A stretch of DNA of 64,000 nucleotides from Caecibacter massiliensis (GTDB lineage Bacteria > Bacillota > Negativicutes > Veillonellales > Megasphaeraceae). A model generated the notes under the pieces. The model ran no database searches and was not told the origin of the DNA. It worked only from the letters and a program-made list of their open reading frames with translations. The first letter of the stretch is position 1. Each line of letters starts with the position of its first letter. The stretch spans positions 806,001-870,000 of the forward strand of contig LT608311.1 of NCBI GenBank assembly GCA_900095875.1. The letters are read 5' to 3'. The position numbers were made by a program, and so were the translations under genes. This document shows, in pieces, positions 61,881 through 64,000 of this stretch.

Positions 61881-63815
61881 TAAAGCACCTTCCTTACGGT
61901 CTGCGGACTATAAGTCATAAATATCTGTTCGAAGTTAGCCGCTACGCTGTCATCTGCCATAGAACTATCACGGAATACAGCATAGTACGGATGCTGTTGG
62001 GCAATAGCCGTTACCACTTCTTCGGTAACCTTTTCATCAAAGCAGGCAATCAGATAGCCGTTTTCTACAGAAAAGACTTTTTTACCAGCTATTTCCTTCT
62101 CCTCGATTTTTGACGAAAGGAGTACGCCTAAATCAAGCATCACCTGGATGAGCAAATCTTCTGGCGTACGGTCCTCCTTGATATTATCGGCAAAAAGGTC
62201 CATTTCTGCTTGTTTAATGTCCGCCGGCTTGTAATAGACATCCTTCATGTTGGAAGAGTCCACCCTGAAACAGCGGAAGCCGTAGTCAATATCAGCCCCC
62301 GTTTCCTCTTTGATTTTCTTGCCGGCACGTCGTATGCGTTCTTCACCGATATCACAGATAGTCCTATAGCCCGCTTTATAAGCTTCTGATTTTTTGTCTG
62401 TTAACTCCGGCAATTGCACGAGAATAAACTTAAGATTACTGCTTTTGCTTGAATTTATTTGCATAATAGCGTGTGCCGTAGTGGCAGATCCTGAAAAAAA
62501 GTCCAAAATTATATCATGTTTTTTGGTATTTGCCAGATCAATCAGTTTATATAATAATGTTGTAGGCTTTGGCTTATCGAAATATGATTTTCCGCCAAAT
62601 AGAGACATGACTTCCTTTGTTCCATTTGTGGTCGTACCTATTCGATCTGCGCTGAACCATGAATTATCTACTGAACCAAATTCCTTCTTTTCTTCATAAA
62701 ATGATTTTAATTGCGGACGTCCTTTCCCATCTTTCCCAAAAATAATTCTCCCATCCGCTAAGGCACTGGAGAATTTATCCGGAGAAATTCTCCAGTGCCT
62801 CCCACTTGGTGGGAGGTGCTTCTCTCCAGTAACAGGATTAGTAACAATATAGGTAAGGTTTGGCCTTACATTAGGGGCATCAAACGGATCTGCTTTCCAT
62901 GGGCCTCTTGAATCATTATCTGGATTATCAAATTTCCCTTTATCAAGAGGTAATGGTCTACATACAAAACTATCATTGCGATGCCATTCCATATAATTAC
63001 TTTCTTTAAGCCTTCTGTTTTCTTGTCTTCTTTTTTTTGCATAAACGCATATATATTCATGGTTCACACTGAAGTCTGTATCATTTTGTATTGATGCCCG
63101 TGATTGCCATGGTATCTCAGCGACAAGATTTCGTCTCCCAAATAATTCATTGCATATATTTTTTAAAGAATCTATTTCATTGTCATCAATCGATATAAAA
63201 ATTACTCCATCTTCTGACAAAAGATCCTTTGCAAGCTTTAATCTCGGATACAACATATTCAACCAATCCGTATGAAATCTTCCGTTGCTTTCGCTATTCT
63301 GTACCAGTCGATTTCCCTCTTCATCGGTCTGCCCACTGTTATCTACATAATCCTCAGCCTTCTGCGAAAAATCATCTTCGTAAATGAAGTCATTTCCCGT
63401 GTTATAGGGCGGATCAATATAAATCATCTTTACTTTTCCCAGATATGTTTCCCGCAGGATTTTTAAGGCATCGAGGTTATCACCCTCAATGTATATATTT
63501 TCGCTATCGATGTCCCCCCCCCTGTGTACCATCGCGACTGACCGATTTCTCTCTATCAAGTCTCAGTGTTTTGGCAATGGGCTGATTTGCAAGCATGATG
63601 GTTTTCCGCTTATCCGGCCAGGTAAACTGATAACGTTCCTGCCCATCATCTACGACCTGCGTATTGATTTCCTGCATAAGCACATCTTTATCGATGGCAC
63701 GAACCACATGTCCCTCTTCATCGACGGTTTCTGTGACCGCATTGGGAAACAAGGCCGCCAGTTTTTCGTAATTTTCTTTTGCTAAATCAGCCGTATGCAT
63801 TTCAAGCTTTTCCAT
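61880..63815 (-). CDS. mod: Type III DNA methyltransferase Mod, phase-variable, frame OFF (frameshift in G9 tract)
   Basis: The gene is one Mod methyltransferase split by a frameshift. The N-terminal part (63815 to about 63523) has MEKLEMHTADLAKENYEKL and PIAKTLRLDREKSV, the usual Mod start. The rest (63559 to 61880) has IYIEGDNLDALKIL, the catalytic motif DPPYNTG, FHTDWLNMLYPRL and the SAM-binding DFFSGSATTAHA, as in the beta-class N6-adenine enzymes EcoPI/EcoP15. The target-recognition region is the middle of the protein. Between the parts lie nine G's on the coding strand. With nine the first frame stops 6 codons later; with eight the frames join into about 645 residues. The SD site GGAGG lies before ATG 63815, and the gene overlaps the upstream DUF4391 gene. 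Confidence 0.9.
63504..63815 (-). CDS. N-terminal fragment of Mod as read in the current phase
   Basis: As sequenced, translation from ATG 63815 reads about 103 codons, crosses the G9 tract and stops at 63504-63506. The product is a Mod N-terminus without catalytic motif and is probably inactive. Confidence 0.8.
   Translation of the reverse strand: MEKLEMHTADLAKENYEKLAALFPNAVTETVDEEGHVVRAIDKDVLMQEINTQVVDDGQERYQFTWPDKRKTIMLANQPIAKTLRLDREKSVSRDGTQGGGHR
63514..63522 (-). repeat. Poly-G tract (nine G's) in mod: phase-variation site
   Basis: The plus strand shows nine C's at 63514-63522; the coding strand is CACAGGGGGGGGGACATC. Such homopolymers slip during replication. Loss of one G, or gain of two, restores the full mod frame. 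Confidence 0.88.
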
Positions 63816-64000
63816 GAGTGATTTCCTCCAATTGTTTTTTATAGTCTTGCATCCGGGTATATATTTCAAACCGCTTTTTCGGCTGTTGTTCTTTCCAGGC
63901 AGCGGCTTCTGTCTTGTGAATCAGCTTATTCAGCCGGTTGATTTCATCCTGCCGCTTTAACTGTTCATCTATAGGGAGTTCTTGTCTCTGTAGCACCTCT
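63802..64000 (-). CDS. DUF4391-like protein, 3' part only
   Basis: Only the last 65 or so codons lie in the window; the start is beyond 64000. The visible C-terminus is a charged coiled coil (EINRLNKLIHKTEAAAW, then PKKRFEIYTRMQDYKKQLEEI). That pattern and the position directly before mod (13-base overlap) fit the DUF4391 proteins that often precede type III mod genes. Role unknown; it may bind Mod or DNA. Confidence 0.65.
   Translation of the reverse strand, partial: EVLQRQELPIDEQLKRQDEINRLNKLIHKTEAAAWKEQQPKKRFEIYTRMQDYKKQLEEITHGKA

Noticed and set aside
61880-63559. Reading the two mod frames as separate genes
   Set aside because: The C-terminal frame begins in the middle of the Mod sequence without its own ribosome site, and the fragments join exactly at the G tract.

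Overview
The window looks like a chromosome segment of a diderm Firmicute of the class Negativicutes, most likely a Megasphaera-like member of the Veillonellales. The evidence is mixed: Gram-positive style control (two T-box leaders, a SAM-I riboswitch, strong GGAGG ribosome binding sites, an ArgR box) sits beside a trimeric YadA-type outer-membrane adhesin, and the metabolic genes (FAD-dependent D-lactate/glycolate oxidase, acetate/succinate-type CoA transferase, NADP-type glutamate dehydrogenase, class III fructose bisphosphatase) suit a lactate- and amino-acid-fermenting anaerobe. This is inference from gene content; no taxonomic search was run.

Layout. 1-9.1 kb: aminotransferase with a divergent PucR regulator; an ECF transporter operon (ecfA, ecfT, and a fused S-component/ATPase) behind a T-box leader whose specifier reads UGG (Trp); divergently a SAM-I riboswitch, then an orphan MetQ lipoprotein and metF; then a heavy-metal-binding protein. 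9.1-14.8 kb: a 948-residue trimeric adhesin with 228-bp tandem repeats, then ornithine decarboxylase. 14.8-27.4 kb: amino acid biosynthesis: an M20 amidohydrolase, argCBD under an ArgR box, aroD, and a seven-gene overlapping aromatic supraoperon tyrA-aroB-aroA-aroC-pheA-aroE-aroK, preceded by an aromatic-rich 42-codon ORF and a terminator. 27.4-44.5 kb: envelope and metabolic genes (polysaccharide deacetylase, SUFU-domain protein, gdhA, fbp, CoA transferase, M20 peptidase, AEC transporter, nitrilase, YbaK deacylase, uracil-DNA glycosylase, FAD-linked oxidase), then a second T-box (probably Ile) controlling a BASS-family transporter, and two small secreted basic proteins. 44.5-57.6 kb: tRNA-Gly(CCC), a HEPN/MNT pair, a four-gene envelope operon, a 2-hydroxyacid dehydrogenase lacking the usual catalytic His, a PhnCDE-type ABC importer behind an unassigned structured leader, an enolase-superfamily epimerase, PAP2 phosphatase, alpha/beta hydrolase, and a small Fe-S membrane module. 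57.7-64 kb: a type III restriction-modification island.

The most notable points are: (a) the type III mod gene is split by a run of nine G's, and eight would restore the frame, so it looks like a phase-variable methyltransferase caught in the OFF state, with a YhcG/DUF1016 nuclease inserted between mod and res; (b) a PhnD-type importer preceded by a compact riboswitch-like leader resembling only the 5' half of a TPP aptamer; (c) T-box leaders that assign tryptophan to an unusual S-EcfA fusion transporter and, probably, isoleucine metabolism to a BASS transporter.
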